A DNA stretch of 64,000 nt, from NCBI RefSeq assembly GCF_022436675.1, contig NZ_JAKUJZ010000010.1:62001-126000 (forward strand). Reading direction: 5' to 3'. The stretch is from Rheinheimera hassiensis. GTDB lineage: Bacteria > Pseudomonadota > Gammaproteobacteria > Enterobacterales > Alteromonadaceae. The notes beneath the pieces are model-generated. The model was not told the origin of the DNA and searched no databases. It saw only the letters and a list, made by a program, of their open reading frames with translations. Positions 1-8,742 of the stretch are shown piece by piece (within the stretch, counting starts at the first letter, position 1; every line of letters starts with the position of its first letter). The position numbers and the translations under genes are program-made.

Positions 1-395
1 CTTAGAGCCGACTGTAATCGTTCAGCCTTTGTCTGGAGAAAATCAGCTTCGTCGCACTTTATTGCCACCTTGTTCCTTGCCGCTTCTAACTGAAGAGACA
101 TAAGCAGGTCTAAATCATCAGACCCTAAACTCTGCGATGGAAATACAAAAAGGGCTGGCTTTTCCACCCCGGCCAATCGCTCACGTGCTTCCTGGATTGA
201 TTTAACAGTTACTCTATTACGCGAGGCGGCAGACAGCCATGCTTCAGCAAATCCGCTATCCCACTCTTTGTGTTGTTCTGTTCCACCCAAGTGCGGGTTA
301 TCGCTGAGTTCGCGGTCGATAAAATACGACTCCCAGCCAGCGTTGAAAGCTGCGGTTTTTCCTGAAACAAACTCCGCGACAGTTATTTTTTTCAT
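1..395 (-). CDS. Hypothetical protein, 3' end cut by window edge
   Basis: A leftward reading frame opens with ATG at 395 (MKKITVAEFVSGK) and stays open to base 1, so the C-terminus lies outside the window. About 131 residues are visible. An AAGGA ribosome site lies about 11 bases upstream. The visible part is soluble, with a Trp- and Glu-rich first third followed by a predicted helical stretch rich in Arg, Glu and Ala. I recognise no family. It is the last visible gene of a leftward group of four small genes starting near 1.5 kb, so it is probably co-transcribed with them. Confidence 0.7.
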   Translation of the reverse strand, partial: MKKITVAEFVSGKTAAFNAGWESYFIDRELSDNPHLGGTEQHKEWDSGFAEAWLSAASRNRVTVKSIQEARERLAGVEKPALFVFPSQSLGSDDLDLLMSLQLEAARNKVAIKCDEADFLQTKAERLQSAL

Positions 396-471
396 GATCT
401 GCGGTTTCCTTCTATCTAAAATTGACTTACAGATGCGCCCAATACGCCGGACGCAGCAGGTATGTGAACTC

Positions 472-804
472 TTAGCAACCATAGCCCCAACCGTTCTCCC
501 TGCGCCATTCAGCAGCTTCAATGGCATCAGCTCGGGCAGCTTCTCTGGCTTCACGCTGAACGATAACCAACTGACGTTTTTCTGCAAATGTCATAGCTTC
601 AATGTTAGGCACTTGCACCTTTCCAGAGCCGTTACAATCTCCACAATCAACGTCATATTCTCCAGCGAGATAACGCTGCTGTTCTTCTTCGTGCATATCG
701 TGCCATTCACTCGATGTAAAGCCATTAGCGAATGCGGGGTTTTCCATTTTTCCACTACCTTCACAGCACGGGCAGAAAATCCATTTTTGTTTGTTTGATT
801 TCAT
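472..804 (-). CDS. Small protein with two DnaJ-type zinc-binding motifs
   Basis: This 110-residue protein carries CPCCEGSGK near residue 11 and CGDCNGSGK near residue 54. These are two CxxCxGxG motifs like those of the DnaJ cysteine-rich domain, so a bound zinc ion is likely. The C-terminal third is an Arg/Glu/Ala-rich helix. ATG at 804 follows a good AAGGA site. The stop of the upstream gene (808-1272) lies three bases before this start, so the two are probably translationally coupled. Small zinc-ribbon proteins of this type are common on plasmids and phages, and their role is generally unknown. Confidence 0.75.
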   Translation of the reverse strand: MKSNKQKWIFCPCCEGSGKMENPAFANGFTSSEWHDMHEEEQQRYLAGEYDVDCGDCNGSGKVQVPNIEAMTFAEKRQLVIVQREAREAARADAIEAAEWRRENGWGYGC

Positions 805-807
805 CGC

Positions 808-1272
808 CTATTCCTTCAATCCGGCTTTTAGGTTATTCCAGTTCTCAAGCGCTTCATTCATGAAACGCATATCGTCGTCTTCCAAATTAGCCGCACAGCG
901 TTGTTGGCCATCTTCAAACCATTTTTTAAGCATGGCGTCTGGTAGATACTCAGTACCATTCTGCTTATTAAACTCAATAACAGCCTGTTCGAGTTGCTGG
1001 CCGTACAGGTCAAAGTTGCTGTTTTCGTTTAAATCACCGTGCAGCTTTGCAAAGTTATCCGCTGCAGCATCAATCGCTTCAAATACAGGTGCTTCTTGTT
1101 TAGACTTAATAGCGCAAAGAGCCGACCAAACTTGGTCTTTTGCAGCATTCCATCCCATTTCAAAATCTTTCTGATTTTGCCCACCTCGATCAAACCCTAT
1201 GACTTGGGATGGACCACGCCGGATAGCCTCAATTAAACTCTCCAGTTCAGCTTTATTAAGTTGATTGACCAT
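808..1272 (-). CDS. Hypothetical protein, 154 aa
   Basis: The frame extends upstream, but the start chosen is ATG at 1272 (MVNQLNKAELES) because an AGGTAG ribosome site lies just before it. The protein is soluble and acidic, with a GFDRGGQNQKDFEMGWNAAKD segment typical of small phage or plasmid proteins. No catalytic motif is visible. It sits in the leftward operon with the zinc-motif gene downstream and a 71-residue gene upstream. Confidence 0.7.
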   Translation of the reverse strand: MVNQLNKAELESLIEAIRRGPSQVIGFDRGGQNQKDFEMGWNAAKDQVWSALCAIKSKQEAPVFEAIDAAADNFAKLHGDLNENSNFDLYGQQLEQAVIEFNKQNGTEYLPDAMLKKWFEDGQQRCAANLEDDDMRFMNEALENWNNLKAGLKE

Positions 1273-1297
1273 AGCGCTACCTCGGATGAAAATTAAC

Positions 1298-1513
1298 TTA
1301 GTGACTAGCCCAACGCAGCTCCTGAAGCAATTTTGATCCAAAGCCCCGCTCAAAACTGTAGCCTAGCCACACCAAACTACCACCGTCATCATTATCTCTG
1401 ATTTCGACTTTTACTGACTCGTGAGCCTCGGCTGTCACAACTGCCTTGAAACGAGGCTTCAAGGTATAACCATTAACAACCTGCTTAACCGAATCTAAAG
1501 TATGATTTTCCAT
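1298..1513 (-). CDS. Hypothetical protein, 71 aa
   Basis: The start chosen is ATG at 1513 (MENHTLDSVKQ). The open frame continues to 1579, so a longer form of 93 residues is possible. The protein has alternating beta-like stretches, such as VKVEIRDNDDGGSLVWLGYSF, which suggest a small beta-rich fold. It is the first gene of the leftward group that ends beyond the window edge. I recognise no family. Confidence 0.6.
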   Translation of the reverse strand: MENHTLDSVKQVVNGYTLKPRFKAVVTAEAHESVKVEIRDNDDGGSLVWLGYSFERGFGSKLLQELRWASH

Positions 1514-2145
1514 GATGCGTTGCCTGTACCGGTTAACTGTTGATACGGAATAGATTAATGCAATTTGCATTTCTGGCATTAAATCAAGCAGGCCTAATTC
1601 TTATGCTTAACGAATTTAACATTTACTAATTTACAAATGGACCATGGGGCCGATAGCAAAATGGTAAATCGCATTACAATTTTTAATTCGGTTTTCTTCC
1701 ATGCCGCGGAATTCACGTATCTCTCCGGCAGGCGACACGAGTATACAGATAGTGATTAATGTTTGCGCATCCAGTAGGGTAATAATGCGCGATTTTGCCA
1801 GCCGGATTTTATTCTGGTTACCTGCAGGTGATAAGAAGCCCCCGAATTTAGGGGCTTATGGGCTGGCTAGTATGAAACTAAGAGGGGTTACTCAGTTGTA
1901 TTGATAATTTCTTCATTACGACAATTTTCAGCTTCCCGTTCGCACAGCACTGCTGTGGCCACAGACTGGGCTAACCCGGGTACGGCACAATTTCCCTTTC
2001 CCCAACGCTGCCAGGTTCGCGGCTCACACTCGCACCCTTACGCATCTTTCCAGCCTTGGTGATATAATCAATTTAGTGCAAAAACCAATTATTAATGACT
2101 TGTGTAATAGCTACTAATCAGCATTTTTGGAAAGTATCCACTTCT
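1514..2145. other. Gap without a clear gene; possible gene remnant and hairpin
   Basis: No convincing gene lies here. On the minus strand, about 1670-1853, there is a coding-like stretch (ISPAGEIREFRG-like content) that ends in a stop but has no ATG. It could be a decayed gene. A hairpin with arms AGCCCC and GGGGCT lies at about 1832-1855, without a strong T-tract. The rest holds the region upstream of the left operon and downstream of the large PP-loop gene. Confidence 0.4.
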
Positions 2146-5100
2146 TTATGCTGCCTGTTGCGTCAAAAGTGATAGCTTATCCCGTAGTGACATACCTTTT
2201 GTGACCTGTCTTAGGCTTTGCTTAACTAAAATGGTTAACTGGTCTCGCACAATTGTAAGCTGGGCTGAATATTCACTAATGGCTTTGAGAGTTGCCGCCA
2301 GCTGGCTTAACACCGCTTCATCACTCGGGTTCCAGAACTGCATTAACACGTCGTTATCCGTCAGAGGCGCATTAGTTATTATGGTATTTTTTACCACATC
2401 GGATAGCTTTTGTTGATATCCATCATGACCGCCAATCACTTGAGACAATGCCATACTTACCGGCGCCCATTCGGTTAATGCACAGTCGATCTTTTCTTTG
2501 AGCTCAGTCAGTAACCTCAGCACCGATCTACTTACCTTCATGTACTGAAGTGGCGCCCTCTTTAGCTCCCTGACAAGTGAAGCCGGGATTAAATGGCCAA
2601 TAACATCGTCGATATGATAAATGTCCGTAAAATAAAGTGATAACCACAGGCTTGATGTTGAGGCCCGGGTAGTTGGTGACACCTCATGCGTATCGAACCT
2701 GAGCTTTAATAGATGCGAGTTGAGTTCGTGCGTCATTGCCGATACAGCTGCATTTGCAGCATGTTCAAAACTACTTAAAGCATCAGTCAGGTTAAATTTT
2801 CCTTTGGTGGCTTTAATGGCTTGCCGCTGCTTGTTGCGATGCCGGCGGATCACATTTAACACCCGGGCTTTATCGCTGCGATGCTGTTGCATACTGACGG
2901 CCCTTGGGTGCATGGCAACCTGCTCAGGACTCATAGACTGGAATGAAAATAGACCCAGCTCGTTAAAGATATGGCTACGACGCAATATCGCCCGCAGCTG
3001 CCCCCAGTAGGCTTTGTCGATGGATACGACCCCCTCTGCAAGCAAATGCTCTGCTACATGGGTGCCACCATACTGGCGAACGCTGAACCGGCCTGACTTG
3101 CGAATGTGACGCTTATTAATAATGCCAGAAAAGTGGTCATCATGGACTTGCAGCGCTCTATCTAACCCGCCGAACTCTTTCCATAGCGCTAAAGCACGAT
3201 TATCAACCAGGATGTTTTCCAATGTGTCAGTGTTACCGGTTATGCTGTTATCGTGGCTGCCAATGAATTTCATGGTATGTGTGGCGAAGTCTGGCATGAG
3301 AAAGCTTGCTTCGACGTTATGACTTTGATGCATGGCCGAGTCGACGACATGCGGGTAAAAGGTCATTCGCGTATTGCCTTTAGCCAATTGGCCTTTGACG
3401 ACCTTTGTTACCCTTCTGGTAAATTTATGCGCCGGCTCAATGCGTTTACCCACACTACGGTACCCAGCATGAACAAAAGTCCTTTTTAGGTATTTAACCT
3501 TTCGCTTTAGCGTCACTGTACCGCCCAGCTTCTTAGCAAGCTCCGCGGTTATTTCAGCACTCGAAATCGCAGCCTTTCCTGTCATGGCCAAACTATTTAT
3601 TTTTTCACAAAGCGCTTCAGACATATCGTAAAAATGGTCCTCAATTTCAGACTTCAAACCACTATCAAGCAGCTTGTCTGCAACCGGAGCGCTGATGGCT
3701 TTGCCGTCTATCTTTATCGTATTGATATTCGACCCAAGGTATTTGACCCGAACAGCATGGGCGCCAGCTTCACTGATGTAGTAAATGGTATTGCCGAAGC
3801 CATATTGAGCACTTTCAAGCGGTATAATCTCGAACCGGTGTTCAAATGTCACTTGAAGGTCTGCCAGGTGATTGGCTTGGCGCTCAACGCTGCAGTTGTG
3901 ATCTTCTTCAAACACATCACTTGCATCATTAGGCCTACTCCACAAAGACAGCAATGGCACAGGTGTTAAAGCATGCTGCTTAGGATCTTCAATTTTAAAG
4001 ATTGGCATCATTACCGCTTCAGGCAATGACTTTGTACTTTGCAGTGTCACCGGCCCGTGTTTAAGCTCGTACTCTGAGTTGAGCTGTGGGTACGGTATCC
4101 AGCCCTTACCACTTTCTAATTGCTTCCATATTGCCAGCGGCCGGTAAGGTGCAGCACCGATGCCGTCAATTGACCATCTGAATGACAGTAATACAGCGTG
4201 CCGCTCTGAGAACAGCTCAAGCTGGGGCACCTGGGCGCACTCTTTGTACATTTCCAGAAACGCTTTTTTCGTGCGCGGCGGCATATTGGGGTCATTGGCT
4301 ATATCGCTATAGCCTTCATGCTCCATTTCTCTGCCTTGCGCCACCAGAGCTTTAAACTCTGAAGCACCTTTCAGTGAATCAAGGCTTAGCTGGCTGGCGT
4401 AACGCACCATCTTTTCGAGGTATTTTGGCTTCATGGTGTTTGGCTGCAGTGCCGCCCGGTTAAAGCCAACCGGATCGTGCGCTCTGGCGTGCAACGCACG
4501 GGCATCAACATCTACGCTTAAGCGAAAGAGATAATCTCGCATTCTCAGGGCATTCTCCGCCCCTAATACGCGCCACCGCGGTAACGCTGCCAGTGCTGTA
4601 GATGAGTGATCTTTTGCTGCTACCATGGTGCAATAAACGCATCCGAAGCGGGCTTTACCGTTACACCCACTGGACGCTTTTGAACCTACGGCAATGTCAC
4701 AGGTTTCGTTTGATCCGTTACCGTAAATCTCCAACAGCAATCCGAAGTCAGCTAAGAATCCCGGTATAGAAATGCCTGGAACTTTGGTTAATGGGCGGGT
4801 ACCGGCTAAGCGAAGGGCATCAAACACCTGGCTGGTTTCCCAGTCTTTGATAGGCGCAAACTTATACAGGGTGTGATTACCCACAGATTCAACCTGTAAT
4901 TCGTTGAGCAGGTCATCAGCACTCTTAACCGCAATCCCCTGCTTTTTCATGTTGGTTGAACGCCGTTGGCTTTCCTCGGTGCGTGAGCCGACACAAGTAA
5001 TCACTTTGAAAGTTCCTGATGGATTTTTTTCTTGCAGCCTCTTCAGTAGGTTTTTTACATACCTGGCTGATGGATCAACTTTTAGGATTACCGAACAATC

Positions 5101-5565
5101 TCCATGGCGTGTCGCATTGGGTATGAGCTTTTGCCCCCCTACGAACTTGACGAAGTACTCATCATTTACCGGTGGCCTGACGATATCGTAAATCAAATTG
5201 ATTCCGTGACTTTGAGCGTAGGCCAATACACGTTTCCTGGCATAGGACACATACATTTTCATAGGGATAGCTTCGCCCCCAGTATCGACAGTACTCATGA
5301 TCAGGGGGTGTGTTGCCGGTATGCTACCTTCAGCAATCAGTTGCTTGTAAGCCTCAAGTGCCATTAGCGTCACTATCGTTGAGTCTTTCCCCATGGATGT
5401 TGGGCAAAACAGAATAGCGTTACCATCGCGGACAAGCGTTTTAAGCTCACTGACGCCACCATGAAATTTTTCAGCAACGGTCTTTAATGCCGCATTGTCC
5501 TGCAGGAGCAGGTTATCAATCAGCGTAATGTCGATATTGTTCGAGGCGTCGATAATGGCCGGCAT
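2146..5565 (-). CDS. Very large DndC/PAPS-reductase-like PP-loop protein
   Basis: This protein of about 1,139 residues starts with an ATP-pyrophosphatase domain of the phosphoadenosine-phosphosulfate reductase/DndC type. The PP-loop reads TSMGKDST near residues 56-63, in place of SGGKDS. Further on are a CVGSRTEESQRR segment like the GxRxxES of DndC and SGCNGKARFGCVYCTM, matching the DndC cysteine cluster proposed to bind an iron-sulfur centre. DndC activates substrates with ATP during DNA phosphorothioation. About 650 further residues have no domain I can name; they are rich in His, Arg and helices. ATG at 5565 was chosen, and a TTG at 5580 is possible. It is transcribed away from a DndB-like gene and a second PP-loop gene at 7.1-10.2 kb. 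A DNA-modification or defence role is inference. Confidence 0.75.
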   Translation of the reverse strand: MPAIIDASNNIDITLIDNLLLQDNAALKTVAEKFHGGVSELKTLVRDGNAILFCPTSMGKDSTIVTLMALEAYKQLIAEGSIPATHPLIMSTVDTGGEAIPMKMYVSYARKRVLAYAQSHGINLIYDIVRPPVNDEYFVKFVGGQKLIPNATRHGDCSVILKVDPSARYVKNLLKRLQEKNPSGTFKVITCVGSRTEESQRRSTNMKKQGIAVKSADDLLNELQVESVGNHTLYKFAPIKDWETSQVFDALRLAGTRPLTKVPGISIPGFLADFGLLLEIYGNGSNETCDIAVGSKASSGCNGKARFGCVYCTMVAAKDHSSTALAALPRWRVLGAENALRMRDYLFRLSVDVDARALHARAHDPVGFNRAALQPNTMKPKYLEKMVRYASQLSLDSLKGASEFKALVAQGREMEHEGYSDIANDPNMPPRTKKAFLEMYKECAQVPQLELFSERHAVLLSFRWSIDGIGAAPYRPLAIWKQLESGKGWIPYPQLNSEYELKHGPVTLQSTKSLPEAVMMPIFKIEDPKQHALTPVPLLSLWSRPNDASDVFEEDHNCSVERQANHLADLQVTFEHRFEIIPLESAQYGFGNTIYYISEAGAHAVRVKYLGSNINTIKIDGKAISAPVADKLLDSGLKSEIEDHFYDMSEALCEKINSLAMTGKAAISSAEITAELAKKLGGTVTLKRKVKYLKRTFVHAGYRSVGKRIEPAHKFTRRVTKVVKGQLAKGNTRMTFYPHVVDSAMHQSHNVEASFLMPDFATHTMKFIGSHDNSITGNTDTLENILVDNRALALWKEFGGLDRALQVHDDHFSGIINKRHIRKSGRFSVRQYGGTHVAEHLLAEGVVSIDKAYWGQLRAILRRSHIFNELGLFSFQSMSPEQVAMHPRAVSMQQHRSDKARVLNVIRRHRNKQRQAIKATKGKFNLTDALSSFEHAANAAVSAMTHELNSHLLKLRFDTHEVSPTTRASTSSLWLSLYFTDIYHIDDVIGHLIPASLVRELKRAPLQYMKVSRSVLRLLTELKEKIDCALTEWAPVSMALSQVIGGHDGYQQKLSDVVKNTIITNAPLTDNDVLMQFWNPSDEAVLSQLAATLKAISEYSAQLTIVRDQLTILVKQSLRQVTKGMSLRDKLSLLTQQAA

Positions 5566-5655
5566 AACGTTTAAACCCAATGTTTTTCATTGAGTAAAGT
5601 TTACTGCGGCCGGGAATTGAGGCTACAAATCAGCTGCGCTAATTATAGAAACCGT

Positions 5656-6033
5656 TTACCAATGTTTTATTGGCTCTTTCATCAAGAGAAAGTTATGAAA
5701 GTCGTGCTTATCTCCGATATCCAGTCTGAATCCGGGTTTAATTTTTGCAGTCTTTACGAAATCTACAACGCAAAGACAACCAGGATCAGCATGGGTACAG
5801 TTGTGATTGTCTTTTTTAACGAATTCTCCACTCAGAAACTCATTGAGTTCAGCAGTGTTCGTGATTCGTTCACATGTATAAGGCCGTTGCTCGCCTGTCC
5901 TATCACTAATATGTACGATCTTGAACCAAACATTAGCCCCATATTGGCGATACATATTTTTGATAGTGGCGTCATTCGCAGAATTATTTGGGTTTAAAGT
6001 GTTACTGCGATCTTCGTTAGGAGTGTAGGACAT
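5656..6033 (-). CDS. Hypothetical protein, 125 aa
   Basis: ATG at 6033 has a weak GGATGG site upstream. The protein is hydrophilic, with NCTHADPGCLCVVDF containing three Cys and one His, which might hold a metal. I chose the minus frame over a similar-length plus frame because the plus frame has long hydrophobic stretches typical of antisense reading and because neighbours on both sides are leftward. No family is recognised. Confidence 0.55.
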   Translation of the reverse strand: MSYTPNEDRSNTLNPNNSANDATIKNMYRQYGANVWFKIVHISDRTGEQRPYTCERITNTAELNEFLSGEFVKKDNHNCTHADPGCLCVVDFVKTAKIKPGFRLDIGDKHDFHNFLLMKEPIKHW

Positions 6034-6103
6034 TTAATTAACCATCCATGAAATAAAAATAAATATGTTGGGACTGATACACAAAGTTACAAGAGCGAGT
6101 CAG

Positions 6104-6382
6104 CTAAAGAGATGTGCACACCAATAAGGAAAACAAGAAAGTCGCAACAAGTTGAGCGATATGTATTGGTGCATCAGCCTTAAGTCGCTGCTCAATAAAG
6201 CAGTGATATAGGTCGATAAGAACATATGACGCAAATACTGAGACAATAGCGCTTAGAATTGTGAATCTAACTTCCCATGGGATGGCGCCAGAAAAATAAA
6301 TACTCACGAGTAGAGAGATAACCATGTTTGCAGCGACACCCCAAACGAGTATGTTACGGCCAGCGTTTTTGCTAATCATCAT
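6104..6382 (-). CDS. Small integral membrane protein, 92 aa
   Basis: Three hydrophobic segments are visible at about residues 11-30, 38-58 and 72-90, with charged loops between them. ATG at 6382 is preceded by AGGT about 8 bases upstream. It lies in the leftward group of small genes between the two PP-loop genes. No family is recognised. Confidence 0.6.
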   Translation of the reverse strand: MMISKNAGRNILVWGVAANMVISLLVSIYFSGAIPWEVRFTILSAIVSVFASYVLIDLYHCFIEQRLKADAPIHIAQLVATFLFSLLVCTSL

Positions 6383-6468
6383 TTCAGATACCTATGTTCT
6401 AGGCGTTATACGCCCTAAGTGAACCTGCGCCTAATAATGCCAACATCAAACCCGTTAACAGCACGTAA

Positions 6469-6702
6469 TCACTCATTATGATCACTTCCAACAGTCTGTA
6501 GTTTAGCTTTGTATCGTCTGCTCGCCCTGAAATAGAGCACGCTAAACACACCGCCAATAAGTGCGCCTATGATAGGCAGGTAGTTTCTAAGTGGCTCTTG
6601 CAAAAAGTCACCCAGGGGAGATATTAAACAGGCCCATAAGACCACACTCAAAAAGAATCCATTACCACTGGTGAAATACCAGTGCTTTATTTTCTTAATC
6701 AC
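6469..6702 (-). CDS. Small membrane protein with GTG start, 77 aa
   Basis: The open frame runs upstream to 6876, but that part overlaps another gene. GTG at 6702 is preferred because AGGGG lies 7 bases upstream and the GTG overlaps the end of the upstream gene, a typical coupled start. The product (MIKKIKHWYFTSG...) has two hydrophobic segments at about residues 13-32 and 41-58 and a basic, hydrophilic tail. Its function is unknown. Confidence 0.55.
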   Translation of the reverse strand: MIKKIKHWYFTSGNGFFLSVVLWACLISPLGDFLQEPLRNYLPIIGALIGGVFSVLYFRASRRYKAKLQTVGSDHNE

Positions 6703-6961
6703 TCTCCAACCCCTTTTGTCTAAGTGCTTTATTTTCTGGGCTGAATACCATGGTATTCCAACCCATTGCTTCAGCATCACTATGCAATGCCATACCCGGA
6801 GCTTCGTCCCGAAGGTCGATTGGCACTCCTGAGTCAATGCAGTCCTTAGCTGCTTGGCTGCCGAGTTCAAATGCATCCTCTCGCTGCAGGGGTGCTCGGT
6901 TAGCCTCCCTGCTTGCGTGGGCTATAAATTTTTCAATTGATCTCGATGTTGTATCAGGCAT
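6695..6961 (-). CDS. Hypothetical protein, 88 aa
   Basis: ATG at 6961 (MPDTTSRSIEKF) has a good GAGG site five bases upstream, so it is preferred to the longer form starting at 7000. The product is soluble, with a DAFELGSQAAKDCIDSG helix. Its stop overlaps the GTG start of the following membrane-protein gene by a few bases. It is probably the first gene of the small leftward group. No family is recognised. Confidence 0.55.
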   Translation of the reverse strand: MPDTTSRSIEKFIAHASREANRAPLQREDAFELGSQAAKDCIDSGVPIDLRDEAPGMALHSDAEAMGWNTMVFSPENKALRQKGLESD

Positions 6962-7147
6962 TAAGTCCTCACCTATTCCCAGGGATTTATAGATGCCCAT
7001 GTTAGCTTAATATCTCAGAGCTGCAACTAACCGGAAGAATGGAATTAGGTTGCTATCGATATTACTGCAACCGGCCAGGCTATTTCAGATTTGTCGCGCC
7101 GAATTAAGAGCCGTTTAAAGTGTCGTCATTGATTCAGGAGAAATGAC

Positions 7148-8329
7148 ATGGCACAACTTCAATTACCAACAAGTTCAAGCGTAATGACAAGTCCCAGCGG
7201 TAAACCACTGGTGCTGTTACTCACTAAGACAAGTGAGCCTATTGAGAAGCTTGGTGTTGAAACCTATGAGGCCACCCTAACCTACCGGGAGCTGAGTGAG
7301 CACTTTGGCATTGAAGCAAATTCAGACAGCCTGGCAGAAGCTGCAAAGCGCCAGCGTGATGTTGACGCAAAACGTGTAAATGGCCTTAAAGCGTATTGGG
7401 CAACCAGTGCCGGCGCTGTATTCCCTTCCATGACGTTTTTTGCTAATAGTATAGAAGTTACAGCACATCACACGATAGCCGGCAAAAATCTGGTTGAGGC
7501 AGTGTTAGCAGCAGATGCCGACCGATTTATCAGTGATGGCCAAGGGAGAACCACATTCATAAACTGGCTGTTAAGTACACCAGAGGCAGCTAGTTCCGAA
7601 CACTATACTATTGCCTTTAAACTGTTGGTGACCAATACCGACACCCTGGCTGATGAGAAAGCCTCGATGGTAATGAAGCAGCTTTTCGCTGACTACCACA
7701 AGAACCTGATTAAGCCCAATAAGTCGGTATCAAAACTTTTCGATTCATCAACGCCTTTTGCCCGGCTGCAAAGCGAGCTGCTAAACACGGCATTTGGGAG
7801 GGGTGGCAAAACCTACGGTGACCGCATCGCGCTTCACGGCAAAATTAGACGCGGTAACCTATGGACCTTCGATCAGTTCACCGGAATGGTCGGGAAGTTC
7901 ATTGGATTCTCCGCCACTCAGGCCAATAAGGAACTTGCTGATGAAGCCGTTTATAACGATGTGCTGTCATTGTGCCGGGCCTGGCTAAACAAGGTAGGCC
8001 AAATTGTGCCGGCTGAAATGCTCGATACCGACAACTACCTTGAGGTGCACGAATCATGCATTTTCACAAAAGCCATTTTTGCTTCAGCACTGGGCTTTGT
8101 TGGTAAAAGCATTGTGGAAGAGATGCTTCAAGAACCTACTATCTCATGGGATGTTCTGGTGCCACTGTCTATGCCTATCACTTCTAAAGAGGACAAGTAC
8201 TGGCAGGCTAACAAAGTGACGATGAGCGATGACGGCCGCATCAAGATCATCAAAGGCACTGACAAACGAATAGGCTCATTAATTTGCCGTGAGCTACGTA
8301 TTTACCCTTGTGAAGAGTTGGCGGCTTAA
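7148..8329 (+). CDS. DndB-like DGQHR-domain protein
   Basis: This 393-residue protein contains DGQGRTTFINWLL at about residues 130-142, matching the DGQHR signature of DndB and related proteins. DndB is a DNA-binding regulator of phosphorothioation genes in Dnd systems. The first 100 residues (TYEATLTYRELSEHF) also resemble the N-terminal fold of that family. The start is ATG at 7148, with AGGAG seven bases upstream. It is the first of three rightward genes, followed by a 97-residue protein and a PP-loop enzyme. The pairing with a DndC-like enzyme supports a link to sulfur modification or nucleotide-linked defence. That role is inferred. Confidence 0.75.
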   Translation: MAQLQLPTSSSVMTSPSGKPLVLLLTKTSEPIEKLGVETYEATLTYRELSEHFGIEANSDSLAEAAKRQRDVDAKRVNGLKAYWATSAGAVFPSMTFFANSIEVTAHHTIAGKNLVEAVLAADADRFISDGQGRTTFINWLLSTPEAASSEHYTIAFKLLVTNTDTLADEKASMVMKQLFADYHKNLIKPNKSVSKLFDSSTPFARLQSELLNTAFGRGGKTYGDRIALHGKIRRGNLWTFDQFTGMVGKFIGFSATQANKELADEAVYNDVLSLCRAWLNKVGQIVPAEMLDTDNYLEVHESCIFTKAIFASALGFVGKSIVEEMLQEPTISWDVLVPLSMPITSKEDKYWQANKVTMSDDGRIKIIKGTDKRIGSLICRELRIYPCEELAA

Positions 8330-8339
8330 GGAGATGGCC

Positions 8340-8633
8340 ATGGAAGTGAATTTAAAGGCGCATCGCTGCCCAACCGCTCAAATACTGATGAATCGTGTCC
8401 TGGATGCGTTTGTCGCATCAGACGCAACCGGGTTAGTGATTAGCACCATTGAGCCGTCGCTGCATCGTAATACCCTGGCTCGTATAGCCGGCCTAGATTT
8501 AAAGGTGAAAGTCAGTGAGGTTCATAGTCGTCAGATCACTGACAAGGATGTACAGGCATGGCAGGAGTCATTTGATGAAGATGACTATGGTGAAGTTAAA
8601 GAGGTGGTAACCATAGTGCTTAGCCGTCAATAA
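8340..8633 (+). CDS. Hypothetical protein, 97 aa, between DndB-like and PP-loop genes
   Basis: ATG at 8340 is chosen because AAGGAG lies six bases upstream; another ATG at 8334 sits too close to that site. The product has an N-terminal helix (CPTAQILMNRVLDAFVAS) and a C-terminal acidic region followed by a beta strand (EVKEVVTIVLSRQ). It starts 11 bases after the DndB-like gene and is probably co-transcribed. No family is recognised. Its position suggests it may act with its neighbours. Confidence 0.65.
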   Translation: MEVNLKAHRCPTAQILMNRVLDAFVASDATGLVISTIEPSLHRNTLARIAGLDLKVKVSEVHSRQITDKDVQAWQESFDEDDYGEVKEVVTIVLSRQ

Positions 8634-8742
8634 ATGACAACCATTTCTTCGGCTGCACTTCTGTGTGCCGGATAAGAAGTCTGATTTGATGCAAGAACGC
8701 GTGTGGGTGAGATCATGTTTCTATACCGAACAGGAGAGAATC

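Noticed and set aside
5590..5997. Plus-strand frame of 135 codons
   Set aside because: It lies antisense to the 125-residue minus-strand gene, lacks a good ribosome site and has an antisense-like composition.
6703..6876. N-terminal extension of the small membrane protein at 6469
   Set aside because: It overlaps the better-supported 6695-6961 gene in another frame; the GTG at 6702 has a proper ribosome site.
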